From Bacillus sp. B15-48 (GTDB lineage: Bacteria; Bacillota; Bacilli; Bacillales; Cytobacillaceae), in assembly GCF_016879755.1 (NCBI RefSeq), contig NZ_WOFU01000002.1, positions 186,001 through 250,000 on the forward strand: DNA of 64,000 bases, in the 5' to 3' direction. The notes beneath the pieces are model-generated. The model was given only the letters and a program-made list of their open reading frames with translations, had not been told where the DNA came from and ran no database searches. Below are positions 9,511-18,479 of this stretch, one piece after another (positions within the stretch are counted from its first letter, which is position 1; every line of letters starts with the position of its first letter). The translations under genes were made by a program, and so were the position numbers.

Positions 9511-9704
9511 AAATAAACGGAGAAATTCCTCTTAATGTGAAAATAGCACGAAAAATAGATTAAATAGACGGAGAGATTCCGCCTATTTAGTTAAAAAACA
9601 TGAAAATGGACCATTTTGCTTTGCTTAACCGGAAAATCTCCGCTTATATCCCCCGAATTGAGCTCTATTCTGCAGTTTAACCGGAAAACCTCCGCTTATT
9701 TAAA
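9511..9704. repeat. Cluster of four short repeats around CGGAGA..TTCC
   Basis: Four related units occur: 9511-9535 (AAATAAACGGAGAAATTCC), 9560-9590 (AAATAGACGGAGAGATTCCG), and on the opposite strand 9624-9649 (ATAAGCGGAGATTTTCCGG) and 9676-9704 (ATAAGCGGAGGTTTTCCGG). The shared core is ATAARCGGAGNNNTTCC. Two direct units face two inverted units, so the transcript could fold into alternative hairpins. Function unknown; a genome-wide repeat family is likely. Confidence 0.6.
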
Positions 9705-9911
9705 CGATCACTGGTTACTCAATTAAGGATAAGAAAGAATGTCTGCTTCCTTTATCCACCTCCCAGACATCCCCCCCTAGTAGTTAAACATCATTTTTAG
9801 CACACCAATTGACATAACCATTAGCATGCGAATTTTCATGTTGACAAAAACTTATGTCACCATGATAAAAAGGGTTTCGAAATTCAGGACGTTAAACCCT
9901 ATATATATCAA

Positions 9912-9952
9912 CAAAAAAGAAGCAGTCTAATTCAGTTGCGAATAGGACTGCT
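9912..9952 (-). terminator. Probable exoA terminator
   Basis: AGCAGTC/GACTGCT stem with a partly paired extension around the loop AGTTGC. On the minus strand it is followed by TTCTTTTTT. It lies about 105 bases after the exoA stop. Confidence 0.6.
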
Positions 9953-10057
9953 AATTGGTGTGTTAATTTAATTTTGTATTCGAAAACCGAACCCGTTACA
10001 TTAAAAACAGGTCGCTAATTTTGAGTATTCACTAATTTTCTACCGCTATAATAGCTG

Positions 10058-10813
10058 TTACCAATTCATTTCTAATAATATTGGGCAATGATCACTCCCC
10101 ATTATCTGCGAATCAATCTTTGCTTCCTTTATAAATGAGGCTACTTTATTGGATACTAAAAAGTAATCAATCCGCCAACCGATATTTCTTTCACGGACTT
10201 TATTCATATAGGACCACCAAGTATATGCCTCTTCCTTGTTTGGATGTAAGGAACGAAACGAATCAACAAAGCCACTTGCTAGTAGCTTCGTCATTTTTTC
10301 TCTTTCCTCATCTGTAAACCCAGAATTCCCCTTATTTGACTTATTATTTTTTAAATCTATCTCTTGATGGGCAACATTCAAATCACCGCAAAGAATTACA
10401 GGTTTTAGCTGATCGAGCTCAAGCAAATACTCCCTTAATCGGTTCTCCCACTCAAGCCGAAAAGTAAGTCGAGCAAGATCCCGTTGTGAATTCGGTGTGT
10501 ATACATTTACAAGATAAAAATCAGCAAACTCAAGAGTAATAGCACGCCCTTCACAATCATATTGCTCAAGGTCAATTCCGTATTTTACAGAAATTGGTTT
10601 TACTTTCGAAAAAACAGCGGTGCCTGAATATCCCTTTTTCTTGGCGTAGTGCCAGAAATCATGATACCCTTCCAAATTTAAATCGATTTGTCCTTCCTGC
10701 AGTTTCGTTTCCTGAATACAAAAAAGATCGGCATCTATTTTCGTGAAATAATCAATAAACCCCTTTTTACAGCAAGCACGTAATCCGTTCACATTCCAAG
10801 ACACAAATTTCAT
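10058..10813 (-). CDS. exoA: Exodeoxyribonuclease III / AP endonuclease
   Basis: Mg-dependent nuclease of base-excision repair that cuts at abasic sites and removes 3' blocks. 251 aa, as in B. subtilis ExoA. Family motifs in order: MKFVSWNVNGLRA at the N-terminus, QETKLQ (metal-binding Glu), the tyrosine region FYLVNVYTPNS, GDLNVAH (catalytic Asp/Asn), and SDHCPILLE at the end (catalytic Asp-His pair). Single gene with its own terminator, downstream of the rib operon terminator. Confidence 0.96.
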   Translation of the reverse strand: MKFVSWNVNGLRACCKKGFIDYFTKIDADLFCIQETKLQEGQIDLNLEGYHDFWHYAKKKGYSGTAVFSKVKPISVKYGIDLEQYDCEGRAITLEFADFYLVNVYTPNSQRDLARLTFRLEWENRLREYLLELDQLKPVILCGDLNVAHQEIDLKNNKSNKGNSGFTDEEREKMTKLLASGFVDSFRSLHPNKEEAYTWWSYMNKVRERNIGWRIDYFLVSNKVASFIKEAKIDSQIMGSDHCPILLEMNW

Positions 10814-10830
10814 TCCAACAATTCTCCTCT

Positions 10831-10864
10831 AAAAAAATAAAAGGAATAACCATTAAGTTATTCC
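10831..10864 (-). terminator. Terminator of the riboflavin operon
   Basis: GGAATAAC and GTTATTCC pair around a 6-base loop, and on the minus strand are followed by TTTTATTTTTTT. It lies between ribH and exoA. Confidence 0.8.
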
Positions 10865-10921
10865 TCTAAATAATAATATAAACGTAACGGCACGTTTAAG
10901 TGATATGCATTGCCAATTTTA

Positions 10922-11392
10922 TTATTGATTAAAGCTGCGAGAAAGGTTGGCCATTTCAACCGCGCTTGAAGCTGCTTCCCAGCCTTTGTTCCCTGCTTTA
11001 GTCCCAGCTCTCTCGATTGCTTGCTCAATTGAATCAGTAGTTAAAACGCCAAAAGTAATCGGGATTCCACTATTCATGGAAGCCGCAGCTACTCCTTTTG
11101 CTGTTTCACTGCAGACAAAATCAAAATGTGGAGTTGCTCCACGTATAACAGTTCCTAGTGTAATAATTGCGTCATAACGTTTGCTGTTCGCCATTTTTTG
11201 GGCAATCAATGGAATTTCAAATGCACCCGGAACCCAAGCGATATCGATATCTTCATCTTGAACACCATGTCTTTTCAGCATATCTTCTGCTCCACTTAAT
11301 AACTTGCTCGTAATAAATTCGTTAAAACGTCCAACAACGATTCCAATTTTAAGACCTGTACCAATTAAGTTTCCTTCGTAAGTTTTTACCAT
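10922..11392 (-). CDS. ribH: 6,7-dimethyl-8-ribityllumazine synthase
   Basis: Condenses the pyrimidinedione intermediate with dihydroxybutanone phosphate to lumazine, the penultimate step of riboflavin synthesis; it forms icosahedral capsids around riboflavin synthase in bacilli. 156 aa. Seen: [10 protein letters not shown] (substrate pocket), [27 protein letters not shown] with the catalytic His, GVLTTDS, and the C-terminal [12 protein letters not shown] with GGAGG upstream; last gene of the operon, 16 bases after ribBA. Confidence 0.97.
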   Translation of the reverse strand: MVKTYEGNLIGTGLKIGIVVGRFNEFITSKLLSGAEDMLKRHGVQDEDIDIAWVPGAFEIPLIAQKMANSKRYDAIITLGTVIRGATPHFDFVCSETAKGVAAASMNSGIPITFGVLTTDSIEQAIERAGTKAGNKGWEAASSAVEMANLSRSFNQ

Positions 11393-11408
11393 GAAAATGC
11401 CTCCTAAA

Positions 11409-12605
11409 TTAATTAATATGCAATAAATGTCCTAATTTTGTTTTCTTTGTTTTTAAGTATTGTTTATTTTCTTCTGAGATTTGCATTTCTAACGGAACAC
11501 GTTCCACCACTTCTAGGCCATAGCCTCCAAGTCCACTAATTTTTCTAGGGTTATTCGTTAGCAGCTTCATCTTTCTAATACCAAGATCGCGTAAAATTTG
11601 AGCACCAATTCCATAATCGCGTAAATCCGGTGCAAATCCTAATTGTTCGTTCGCCTCAACAGTATCAAGCCCATTCTCCTGAAGTTTATAGGCTTTCATC
11701 TTATTAATTAGACCGATTCCTCGCCCTTCTTGTCTCATATACAAAAGTATGCCGCAACCGACTTCATTTATTTGACTTAATGCTGCATGCAGTTGAGGGC
11801 CACAGTCACAGCGTCTAGACCCAAAGACATCCCCAGTCAAACATTCTGAGTGAACTCTAACAAGAACTGGTTCCTCCGTTGTAATATCCCCTTTTACTAA
11901 AGCTACATGGTCCTTTCCATCAATCGTATTTGTATACCCGATGGCTTTAAATGGCCCAAACTCTGTCGGTAGATCGATTTCTACTTCCCTTTGAACAAGT
12001 TTTTCTTGACGGTTTCGGTATTCAATTAAACTCTTAATCGTGATCATCTTAAGATTAAAACGATTGGCAATTTCACGTAGTTGAGGTACTCGTGCCATTG
12101 AACCGTCTTCATTCATGATTTCACAAATAACACCTGCTGGAGCTGCTCCTGATAACTTAGCTAAATCTACAGCTGCTTCCGTATGACCTGCCCTTCTTAA
12201 CACTCCACCTGGTTTTGCAATTAATGGAAAGATATGACCAGGTCTTTTAAAATCTGTTGGTATTGAGTCAGGATTAATTAATTCCAATACCGTTTTGCTT
12301 CGTTCATGTGCTGAGATACCAGTAGTTGAGCTCTTATGATCAACACTTACTGTGAATGCTGTCCCATGCGGATCCGTATTATTGTACGTCATATGATTCA
12401 AATCAAGCCGTTCGGCAATATCTGCTTCAATAGGTACACATACAAGACCACGACCGTGGGTAACCATAAAATTAATTACTTCTGGAGTCGTTTTTTCTGC
12501 TAAAGAAATAAAGTCTCCCTCATTTTCTCGATCTTCATCATCACAGACAATGACAATTTTTCCGCTCTTCAAGTCACTAATGGCCTCTTCAATTTTATCG
12601 AACAT
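11409..12605 (-). CDS. ribBA: Bifunctional dihydroxybutanone-4-phosphate synthase / GTP cyclohydrolase II
   Basis: The N-terminal half (about 1-205) makes dihydroxybutanone phosphate from ribulose 5-phosphate: [11 protein letters not shown] acidic metal site, [10 protein letters not shown], and [13 protein letters not shown]. The C-terminal half (about 206-398) is GTP cyclohydrolase II: the zinc motif C-x10-C-x-C is visible in [16 protein letters not shown], with [11 protein letters not shown] and the catalytic Arg/Tyr region after it. 398 aa, the same as B. subtilis RibA. It provides both precursor branches of the pathway. Confidence 0.97.
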   Translation of the reverse strand: MFDKIEEAISDLKSGKIVIVCDDEDRENEGDFISLAEKTTPEVINFMVTHGRGLVCVPIEADIAERLDLNHMTYNNTDPHGTAFTVSVDHKSSTTGISAHERSKTVLELINPDSIPTDFKRPGHIFPLIAKPGGVLRRAGHTEAAVDLAKLSGAAPAGVICEIMNEDGSMARVPQLREIANRFNLKMITIKSLIEYRNRQEKLVQREVEIDLPTEFGPFKAIGYTNTIDGKDHVALVKGDITTEEPVLVRVHSECLTGDVFGSRRCDCGPQLHAALSQINEVGCGILLYMRQEGRGIGLINKMKAYKLQENGLDTVEANEQLGFAPDLRDYGIGAQILRDLGIRKMKLLTNNPRKISGLGGYGLEVVERVPLEMQISEENKQYLKTKKTKLGHLLHIN

Positions 12606-12617
12606 TTCCGTTCCCTC

Positions 12618-13268
12618 CTATGCGAAACCGTTTTCTTCTAAAAAACTCTTCGTGAGTGTAGGATTTTTCTGTTGTTGACCAGTACCGTTGAGAATATGAT
12701 GTACATATTTTCCAATCATATCGCACTCAATATTTACCATATCTCCAACTTGCTTTTCACCGATAATCGTTTCTGACATCGTATGCGGAATTAATGAAAT
12801 CGTAAATGTTTGCTCTGATACACCAAAAATTGTTAGGCTCGTCCCATCTACTGTAACTGATCCTTTTAACATCATCGTTTTCGCTAATTCTTCAGCCACT
12901 TCAATATCATAATAAACAGCATTTTCAACTCGTTCTTTACGGATAATCTTTCCTGATCCATCCACGTGGCCTGATACGAAATGCCCTCCGAATCGACCAC
13001 CTGCTGCCATTGCTCGCTCTAAATTCACACGAGATCCAGGCTTTAAATCGCCAATATTTGTTGCCTTTAACGTTTCTGGCATCACATCAGCTGTAAAGTT
13101 TCCCGAAGTAAAAGAAGTCACTGTTAAACAGACTCCATTGATCGCAATACTATCGCCAAGATGAACATCTTTTAACACCTTCACCGCGTCAATCGATATT
13201 TCATACATACTTCCCGATTTTCGGATCCCAGTATACGTCCCTATTTCCTCGATGATTCCTGTAAACAT
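12618..13268 (-). CDS. ribE: Riboflavin synthase, alpha chain
   Basis: Dismutates two lumazine molecules to riboflavin and the pyrimidine substrate. 216 aa with the typical internal duplication: MFTGIIEEIG at the start, GDSIAINGVCLTVT in the first barrel and KGSVTVDGTSLTIFG in the second, plus GGHFVSGHVDG between them. First gene of the operon and directly behind the FMN riboswitch. In B. subtilis ribD (deaminase/reductase) precedes it; here it does not. Confidence 0.97.
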   Translation of the reverse strand: MFTGIIEEIGTYTGIRKSGSMYEISIDAVKVLKDVHLGDSIAINGVCLTVTSFTSGNFTADVMPETLKATNIGDLKPGSRVNLERAMAAGGRFGGHFVSGHVDGSGKIIRKERVENAVYYDIEVAEELAKTMMLKGSVTVDGTSLTIFGVSEQTFTISLIPHTMSETIIGEKQVGDMVNIECDMIGKYVHHILNGTGQQQKNPTLTKSFLEENGFA

Positions 13269-13366
13269 TCTGTCAACTCCTTAATACTCTGCCCCAATAA
13301 AATACAAGCTGTTTATACTCATATATTCCCTAAAAATGAACAAACTACAGCCTCCTCTTAAACAAA

Positions 13367-13408
13367 TATAAAAAGACCCTGAAGAATATACAATTCAATC
13401 AGGGCCTT
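13367..13408 (-). terminator. FMN-controlled intrinsic terminator in the rib leader
   Basis: On the minus strand GGCCCTGA pairs with TCAGGGTC around an A/T loop and is followed by TTTTTA. It sits between the FMN aptamer and ribE, the expected place for the expression platform. Confidence 0.85.
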
Positions 13409-13479
13409 AAAAAGTCAATAGAGAAATAAAGGGTAGTGTAACGACACTCTTCCCTTCCATCAATTAATTTGACAAATTT

Positions 13480-13625
13480 CCTTCTCCCATCCAGACTTTT
13501 ACTGTCGGTTCTGGAGTTCCACCAGATCCACCGTTTAGCAGCTAGGCTAACCGGGTCACGGACTAAGAAGCTTCGTTCGCTTCATCACCGCCGGTTGGGA
13601 ATTACACCCGACCCCGAAGGAATAT
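13480..13625 (-). promoter_or_regulatory. FMN riboswitch (RFN element)
   Basis: Read on the minus strand the aptamer contains the near-invariant parts of the RFN element: TTCGGGGTCGGGTGTAATTC, CCCAACCGGCGGT, then GTCCGTGACCCGGTTAG, GGTGGATCTGGTG and finally the CTGGATGGGAGAAGG end that closes the junction. A clean -10 (TATAAT on the minus strand, 13638-13643) lies just upstream, so transcription starts right before the aptamer. FMN binding should favour the terminator at 13367-13408 and shut the rib operon off. Confidence 0.96.
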
Positions 13626-13744
13626 ATGATTATCTTTATTATAATGCTTTTGTTAAAAAAATGATATAAAAAAGTATAAAATTGCTAAAAGGAAATATGG
13701 AAATTCACAACTTTATCACATATTTTGTATATGAGCATTCACTT

Positions 13745-16318
13745 TCACCTTCTACGTTCTATATTTTTATTTCCCTTTTTAGCTCTTCGAAAATAACATC
13801 GGTCACAAATCGTAAAGGTTGAATCATCTGCGAGCCATTCCCCACATTTTCTACATTTTTTTCGAAAGTTTTCAACTTCATCTTTAAGTTGATCATGCAC
13901 GCTGTCACTTATTTCTTCCCGAACTCTTTCCCAGTAAACCGCCTCCGTCTTTTTTCCTAGCTTGTATAAAAATAAAAGGTGAAGACCAAGCGCTTTATAA
14001 GAGAGTTCAAAATCTTCTAGTCCTTTTCTTTTTATCACCGGTTCCGGTAAATCCCTTCCATCTACGAGCGCAATCATCGTATCTAACCACTGTCGAACTA
14101 GTGCTGGTTCCTTTACCGAAAATGGCAAATGTAAAAATCCATATAACTCCATCATTGAGAATTGAGCTTCAATTTTCGTTCCCCGTATCAGCTCATATAA
14201 TTCAAGCTCTTCATCTAGTGAAGCTTTTTTTGTTCCTTTTGGTGGATCAAATTTCTCCCATAGTTCAAAAAAGTTATTTAAATGACGATAATGGTGTTGA
14301 ACGCGTTGAAAAACTGTTGCTGTTGGTGCAATGGCGAAAGTTTCAACTGGTTTATCAGTCTGATTCAGTAATGTATTCATATATTTAATATCAGCTGTGA
14401 AAGCAACTTTTCCAATATCGTAGATTCCTTTTCTACCAGCACGACCAGCAATTTGTTTTACTTCTTGGGAGGTTAGCCGCCTCCTTCTCGTCCCATCAAA
14501 CTTCTCAGTTTCAAGGAAAACTACCCTTCTTATCGGAAGGTTTAATCCCATACCAATTGCATCCGTAGCTACAACAACCTTGGTTTGGCCTTTATTAAAT
14601 AATTCAATTTGTTTTTTTCGTGTTTCTGGCGGCATGCTTCCGTAAATCATACTTACAGAATGCCCACTTCGTTTAAGTTTCGCCGCCGTTTCAAGCACTT
14701 TTTTACGAGAAAAACAAATAAGCGCATCTCCTTTTCTCGTATGTTTTAATTCAAATTCATTTTGTTCTACCTCCAGTGGGGTATCACGTGTATATTCATG
14801 AAGTTCAATTTCAACCCCTTCAAGTAGAGAATAAAGCATGTTTTTAATGTTCCTGCTACCAATAATATGAACTTCCCGAGCATTTGCCTTTGTAATTGCC
14901 TTGAACCAAGAAAACCCGCGATCTTTGTCCGCAATCATTTGCGCTTCATCAATGACTAAAACCTCATAAAAGTCTTTTTCATGGAACATTTCTACTGTAC
15001 TTGCAATATGATGGGCACCTTCAACAAGCTTTTCTTCCTCTCCTGTTTTCAAGGAACACAGTACCCCCTCATCATTCAATTTATCATATACTTCAAGGGC
15101 AAGGAGTCGCAATGGCGCAAGATATAAACCACTTTTTGCAGCTTTCATAGGTTGTAACGCTCGATGTGTTTTTCCTGTATTCGTCTCACCTATATGTAAT
15201 ACATAGCGTAGATTTGTGCCAATTGAAGGAATATAGGCTTTACCGAAAATATCCTCCATCATCTTCGCCTCTGCAATCCTCTTCCGTTCAAACTCTGCCA
15301 GTTCTTCCGCCCTTTTATGCTCCCGTTCCTTGATGTGTTTCTCAAAGATTTCCAAATGAATTACTTCTTCAAAAGGGGTTCCAGCAATCCCCAATAAATC
15401 AATAAAATATTCTTCAGTTATCGCTTCTAGTATTTCAGAGGTTAAATCATAGAAATGATCACCGTACCATACATTTAATTGGTCTTCACTTAATATAGTA
15501 TGAAAGATTTCTTTATGCTCGACCTCCCATTTCTTGGGGAGTTGCTTTACTATCTCTTTAGGAGCCATTTCATAAACAAATTCCAATATTAATGAATGAT
15601 AATAGTCGTAATATGTTTCGTACTCAAACGAATGTTTTCCACGATTATTAGAAGACTGGACCGCACCTGTTAACTCTTCAAAAAAATCATCCACTGTTAA
15701 ATAATCAGAAGAATTAAAATGTCCATCGACAATTAATTCATCTGATAGGCGAGAATAAGAAAATTTTGGATTTTTAGATAAATCATGTTGCAAATGCTTC
15801 GCTACATAGTGGCGAACAGGCAAATATAATAAATAAAAGTTTTGCTTCAAATAATTATCTACCCACTTTTCAAGCATCAACATAAAGTTTGTTCGCTTTT
15901 CTAATATCTTTTCTTCAATTTGGCGTTTTCGATAGGATTCTCTTGCCCGAGTATACCTTTCCGTCCAATGTTCCGGTTTGTTTGCAAATTTCTCATTAAG
16001 CCATTGAACGACATCAAAAGGCTTGTAATTTTTTATTTCTTGGCGAAAGAGTTTATTGATTACTTTTTTGTCTACTCCCTCTGTTTCATAACCAAGGTTT
16101 TGAAGAATTTGTTTTTTTTCCTTTTTCGGGATATCATTTGAAGCTTTATTGATCCAGACATTGACCCAGATTTGTTCAACAAATAATTCCCTCGAAGTAA
16201 GATATTCATCAAAAGTGGATATGAACTCCTTGATTTCCAAAAAACGATCTATATCTTCAACTATCTTTTGTTTTGTTTGCTGAATTGCTAGATGATACGT
16301 TTGTTCTAATTTACTCAT
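13745..16318 (-). CDS. SUV3-like DExH RNA helicase with long N-terminal region and zinc ribbon
   Basis: A superfamily 2 helicase whose core resembles mitochondrial SUV3, the RNA helicase of the mitochondrial degradosome. ATG at 16318 is chosen because AAGGAGG lies 8 bases upstream (the frame is open 7 codons further); 857 aa. About 370 N-terminal residues are charged, helical and unrecognised. Then come Walker A GETNTGKTHRAL, LAPLRLLALEVYDKL, KTGEEE, the Walker B variant DEAQ (VLVIDEAQMIAD), the domain 2 motif VVATDAIGMGLNLPI and QIAGRAGR. The C-terminus has a CxxC...CxxC zinc ribbon (CRKCGEW, CDRCY) and a basic tail. It probably unwinds structured RNA for decay; partner nucleases are not encoded here. 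Confidence 0.85.
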   Translation of the reverse strand: MSKLEQTYHLAIQQTKQKIVEDIDRFLEIKEFISTFDEYLTSRELFVEQIWVNVWINKASNDIPKKEKKQILQNLGYETEGVDKKVINKLFRQEIKNYKPFDVVQWLNEKFANKPEHWTERYTRARESYRKRQIEEKILEKRTNFMLMLEKWVDNYLKQNFYLLYLPVRHYVAKHLQHDLSKNPKFSYSRLSDELIVDGHFNSSDYLTVDDFFEELTGAVQSSNNRGKHSFEYETYYDYYHSLILEFVYEMAPKEIVKQLPKKWEVEHKEIFHTILSEDQLNVWYGDHFYDLTSEILEAITEEYFIDLLGIAGTPFEEVIHLEIFEKHIKEREHKRAEELAEFERKRIAEAKMMEDIFGKAYIPSIGTNLRYVLHIGETNTGKTHRALQPMKAAKSGLYLAPLRLLALEVYDKLNDEGVLCSLKTGEEEKLVEGAHHIASTVEMFHEKDFYEVLVIDEAQMIADKDRGFSWFKAITKANAREVHIIGSRNIKNMLYSLLEGVEIELHEYTRDTPLEVEQNEFELKHTRKGDALICFSRKKVLETAAKLKRSGHSVSMIYGSMPPETRKKQIELFNKGQTKVVVATDAIGMGLNLPIRRVVFLETEKFDGTRRRRLTSQEVKQIAGRAGRKGIYDIGKVAFTADIKYMNTLLNQTDKPVETFAIAPTATVFQRVQHHYRHLNNFFELWEKFDPPKGTKKASLDEELELYELIRGTKIEAQFSMMELYGFLHLPFSVKEPALVRQWLDTMIALVDGRDLPEPVIKRKGLEDFELSYKALGLHLLFLYKLGKKTEAVYWERVREEISDSVHDQLKDEVENFRKKCRKCGEWLADDSTFTICDRCYFRRAKKGNKNIERRR

Positions 16319-16368
16319 CAGTAAAGCCTCCTTCCTCATTTCTTCTATTATATGTAATAATGTAAAAA

Positions 16369-16390
16369 CCTGTCCGATATCGGACAGGTT
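16369..16390. terminator. Short bidirectional terminator
   Basis: AACCTGTCCG and CGGACAGGTT form a perfect stem with T tracts on both sides. It ends the 16400-17112 gene pair on the minus strand. Confidence 0.8.
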
Positions 16391-16399
16391 TTTTATTTT

Positions 16400-16687
16400 C
16401 TATCGGACGAGAGCTATGATTCCTTCGTCATCATCCAGAACTAACTCAATTCCCGAAAAAGGATCTTCTCCTAATACTTGGTCGATCCACATTCTTAATG
16501 CCTCAATCATATTCTGTTTAATGAGGATTTGCTTCCGCCCATTAACAAACGTTTCAGCAGAAAATCCATAATCATCATCATACATTAACTCAACAACCAC
16601 ATCCTCAGGAGCGACTTGCTTTTTATCAGCAATGTACAAACAAATGGCATTGACGATGTCTTGTTCACTAACTTTTACCGACGCCAC
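16400..16687 (-). CDS. YxcD/DUF2653-like small acidic protein
   Basis: 95 aa, acidic, cytosolic. The pattern SEQDIVNAICLYIADKK, then VELMYDDDYGFSAETFVNGR and a C-terminal LVLDDDEG fits the DUF2653 family (B. subtilis YxcD), whose function is not known to me. Its start overlaps the end of the upstream membrane protein gene by 13 bases, so the two are translated together. Confidence 0.7.
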   Translation of the reverse strand: MASVKVSEQDIVNAICLYIADKKQVAPEDVVVELMYDDDYGFSAETFVNGRKQILIKQNMIEALRMWIDQVLGEDPFSGIELVLDDDEGIIALVR

Positions 16688-17112
16688 TGATCTTCCTCCC
16701 GAGTACGGTTTTTTTGCTTAATTACTGAAATAACTCTACTAATAATCATAAAAATAAGGACAATTCCAAGAACGTTAATCATCATCCCCAGAATTGGGCC
16801 AAGCCCGCCCATTCCCGCTAACAGACCTCCAAATAATAAACCGGCAATTCCACCATACATAATCCCGCGCATTAGACCACCACTATTATTGTTTCTCGTC
16901 GTAGTAGCATTTGTACGGTTATCAACTGTGTTATTTTGCTGACGATTAACATTATTTTGATTTTGACTCGGAGTAGGATTAAAGTTTTTAGAACCTGAGC
17001 GGTATTTCTTCGCACTTACCTCCGTTTGTTGAACATCTTGAAAGACAACATTTCCAACTGGTGAAAAAACAATCGTAATAGCAACGATTGCAGCTAGTAA
17101 CTTCTTTATCAA
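16675..17112 (-). CDS. Secreted or membrane-anchored protein with Gly-rich transmembrane tail
   Basis: The frame is open to 17190, but the best start is TTG at 17112: AAGGGAG lies 8 bases upstream and the protein then begins with a typical signal sequence (IKKLLAAIVAITIVFSPVG). That gives 145 aa. After it comes an Asn/Gln/Thr-rich linker, then a Gly-rich hydrophobic stretch (GIMYGGIAGLLFGGLL), a second membrane segment and a basic Arg-rich end (RTREEDQWRR). The composition recalls Tim44-like bacterial proteins, but I cannot assign a function. Pairs with the YxcD-like gene. Confidence 0.7.
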   Translation of the reverse strand: MIKKLLAAIVAITIVFSPVGNVVFQDVQQTEVSAKKYRSGSKNFNPTPSQNQNNVNRQQNNTVDNRTNATTTRNNNSGGLMRGIMYGGIAGLLFGGLLAGMGGLGPILGMMINVLGIVLIFMIISRVISVIKQKNRTREEDQWRR

Positions 17113-17386
17113 TTCTTCTACTCCCTTTCTTCTGTATATTTCACATGTATCTATTACGGTTTTATTATAAAAAGGTTTCGTCCATTTCACAAGAAATACA
17201 AAATTTGAACTTGACCCTTTCCACGGAGGGAGTTCGTAGGATTTTCAAAAATTATCACTCTTCTACTCAGAGAAATTATGCTGAAATTGATAATTAAATA
17301 CATTTTAACTAAAAACCTGTAAACTTTTACAATTTATGTTTTCATAAATTAGTCACAATTAGGTTGATAGGTACGAATGATTTCCA

Positions 17387-17395
17387 TGGTAAAAT
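17387..17395 (+). promoter_or_regulatory. Candidate extended -10 promoter for qoxABCD
   Basis: TGGTAAAAT fits an extended -10 (TGn then TAAAAT). No well-spaced -35 is present (TTGATA at 17364-17369 is 20 bases away). A start near 17402 would put the Fnr-like palindrome at about +10 to +25. Confidence 0.4.
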
Positions 17396-17411
17396 GACCC
17401 TAAATGAGTAC

Positions 17412-17427
17412 AGTGATTTAAATCACA
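17412..17427. promoter_or_regulatory. Fnr-like box upstream of qoxABCD
   Basis: AGTGATTTAAATCACA matches TGTGA-N6-TCACA in nine of ten fixed positions and contains a perfect 14-bp palindrome. The fnr gene is encoded at 39.85 kb. If the candidate -10 at 17390 is used, the box lies just downstream of the start, a position that suggests repression without oxygen. Confidence 0.65.
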
Positions 17428-17520
17428 TTTTCTCACAACTTAATTTCAATTTTGTGAACATCACTTGAGAAAACAGCTCAAAAACATTAACAAACAAAAG
17501 ATTTTGAAAGGAGAACGGAT

Positions 17521-18411
17521 ATGAAAATTAAATGGTTTTTATTATCCATTTTTTTCACCATTACCACTGTGTTAACTGCTTGCGAGCCATTATTAGTGCT
17601 TGACCCGAAAGGACCACAAGCTGCTAGGCAAGCGCAGGACACTTGGTTATTAATTATTTTAATGTCATTTATTGTCCTTGTAGTCTTAGCTCTATTAGTC
17701 TTTATTTTACTTAAATATCGTGCTTCAAAATTAGATCCAGATTATGAACCGCCACATATGGAAGGGAGCGCTTGGGTAGAAGCAACATTTATTGGTATTC
17801 CCATCATTATTGTTGCATACCTTTCATTTGTGTCTGTGCAAAGTAACTATATTGTTGAAGCCACCCCACAAGGTTACGAGGATAAAGAACCATTAATCGT
17901 CTATGCTTCTTCTTCTAACTGGAAATGGCATTTTAGTTATCCCGAGGAAGATATTGAAACATTAAACTACTTATATATTCCGACAGACCGAGCCCTTGAA
18001 TTTAAATTATATTCATTCGGACCAATTACAAGCTTTTGGATTCCACAGCTCGGAGGTCAAAAATATGCAATGAGTGATATGGTAACCACCTTGCATTTAG
18101 CGGCCGATGTACCAGGGGAATACATGGGACGAAATGCAAACTTCAGCGGACAAGGCTTCGCGGAAAATACATTTCCAGTGACAGCGATGACCCAAAAAGA
18201 GTTTGATGAATGGGTAAATGAAGTAAAAGAAACAGCTAAGCCAATAACAGAAGAAAAATTCAATGAGCTGTTAGAACCTGGACACCTTGGAAGAATGACT
18301 TTTACAGGAACTCATTTAGACTTTAGACCTGCTCCAGAACATGATCATGGTTCTTCATCTTCAAATGAGGAATACGAACATGATGAAAATGATGAGGATC
18401 ATAGTCATTAA
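17521..18411 (+). CDS. qoxA: Quinol oxidase subunit II (lipoprotein)
   Basis: Subunit II of the cytochrome aa3-type menaquinol oxidase. 296 aa, RBS AAAGGAG before ATG. The lipobox LTAC puts the lipidated Cys at 21, and two membrane segments follow (about 40-65 and 85-105). The periplasmic cupredoxin-like domain keeps the SNWKWHFSYP and FWIPQLGGQ stretches but lacks the CuA Cys ligands, as expected for a quinol-oxidising enzyme. The C-terminus is a His/Asp/Glu-rich tail that could bind metal. First gene of qoxABCD. Confidence 0.95.
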   Translation: MKIKWFLLSIFFTITTVLTACEPLLVLDPKGPQAARQAQDTWLLIILMSFIVLVVLALLVFILLKYRASKLDPDYEPPHMEGSAWVEATFIGIPIIIVAYLSFVSVQSNYIVEATPQGYEDKEPLIVYASSSNWKWHFSYPEEDIETLNYLYIPTDRALEFKLYSFGPITSFWIPQLGGQKYAMSDMVTTLHLAADVPGEYMGRNANFSGQGFAENTFPVTAMTQKEFDEWVNEVKETAKPITEEKFNELLEPGHLGRMTFTGTHLDFRPAPEHDHGSSSSNEEYEHDENDEDHSH

Positions 18412-18479
18412 AAGATAAAAAGTCAATTTTACATTTACTAAGAAACGATGTTAATAGATATTGAAGGGAGTTTATCGGA

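Larger units (their letters stand above)
9008..10057. other. 1-kb gene-free interval
   Basis: I see no convincing gene. The ccpN promoter region (A/T-rich, with a TATACT-like -10 near 9070) is at the left. A short open frame at 9260-9463 has no RBS or family resemblance. A cluster of four related short repeats lies at 9511-9704. A promoter-like TTGACA at 9841-9846 is followed by no gene. The exoA terminator closes the right side. Confidence 0.6.
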
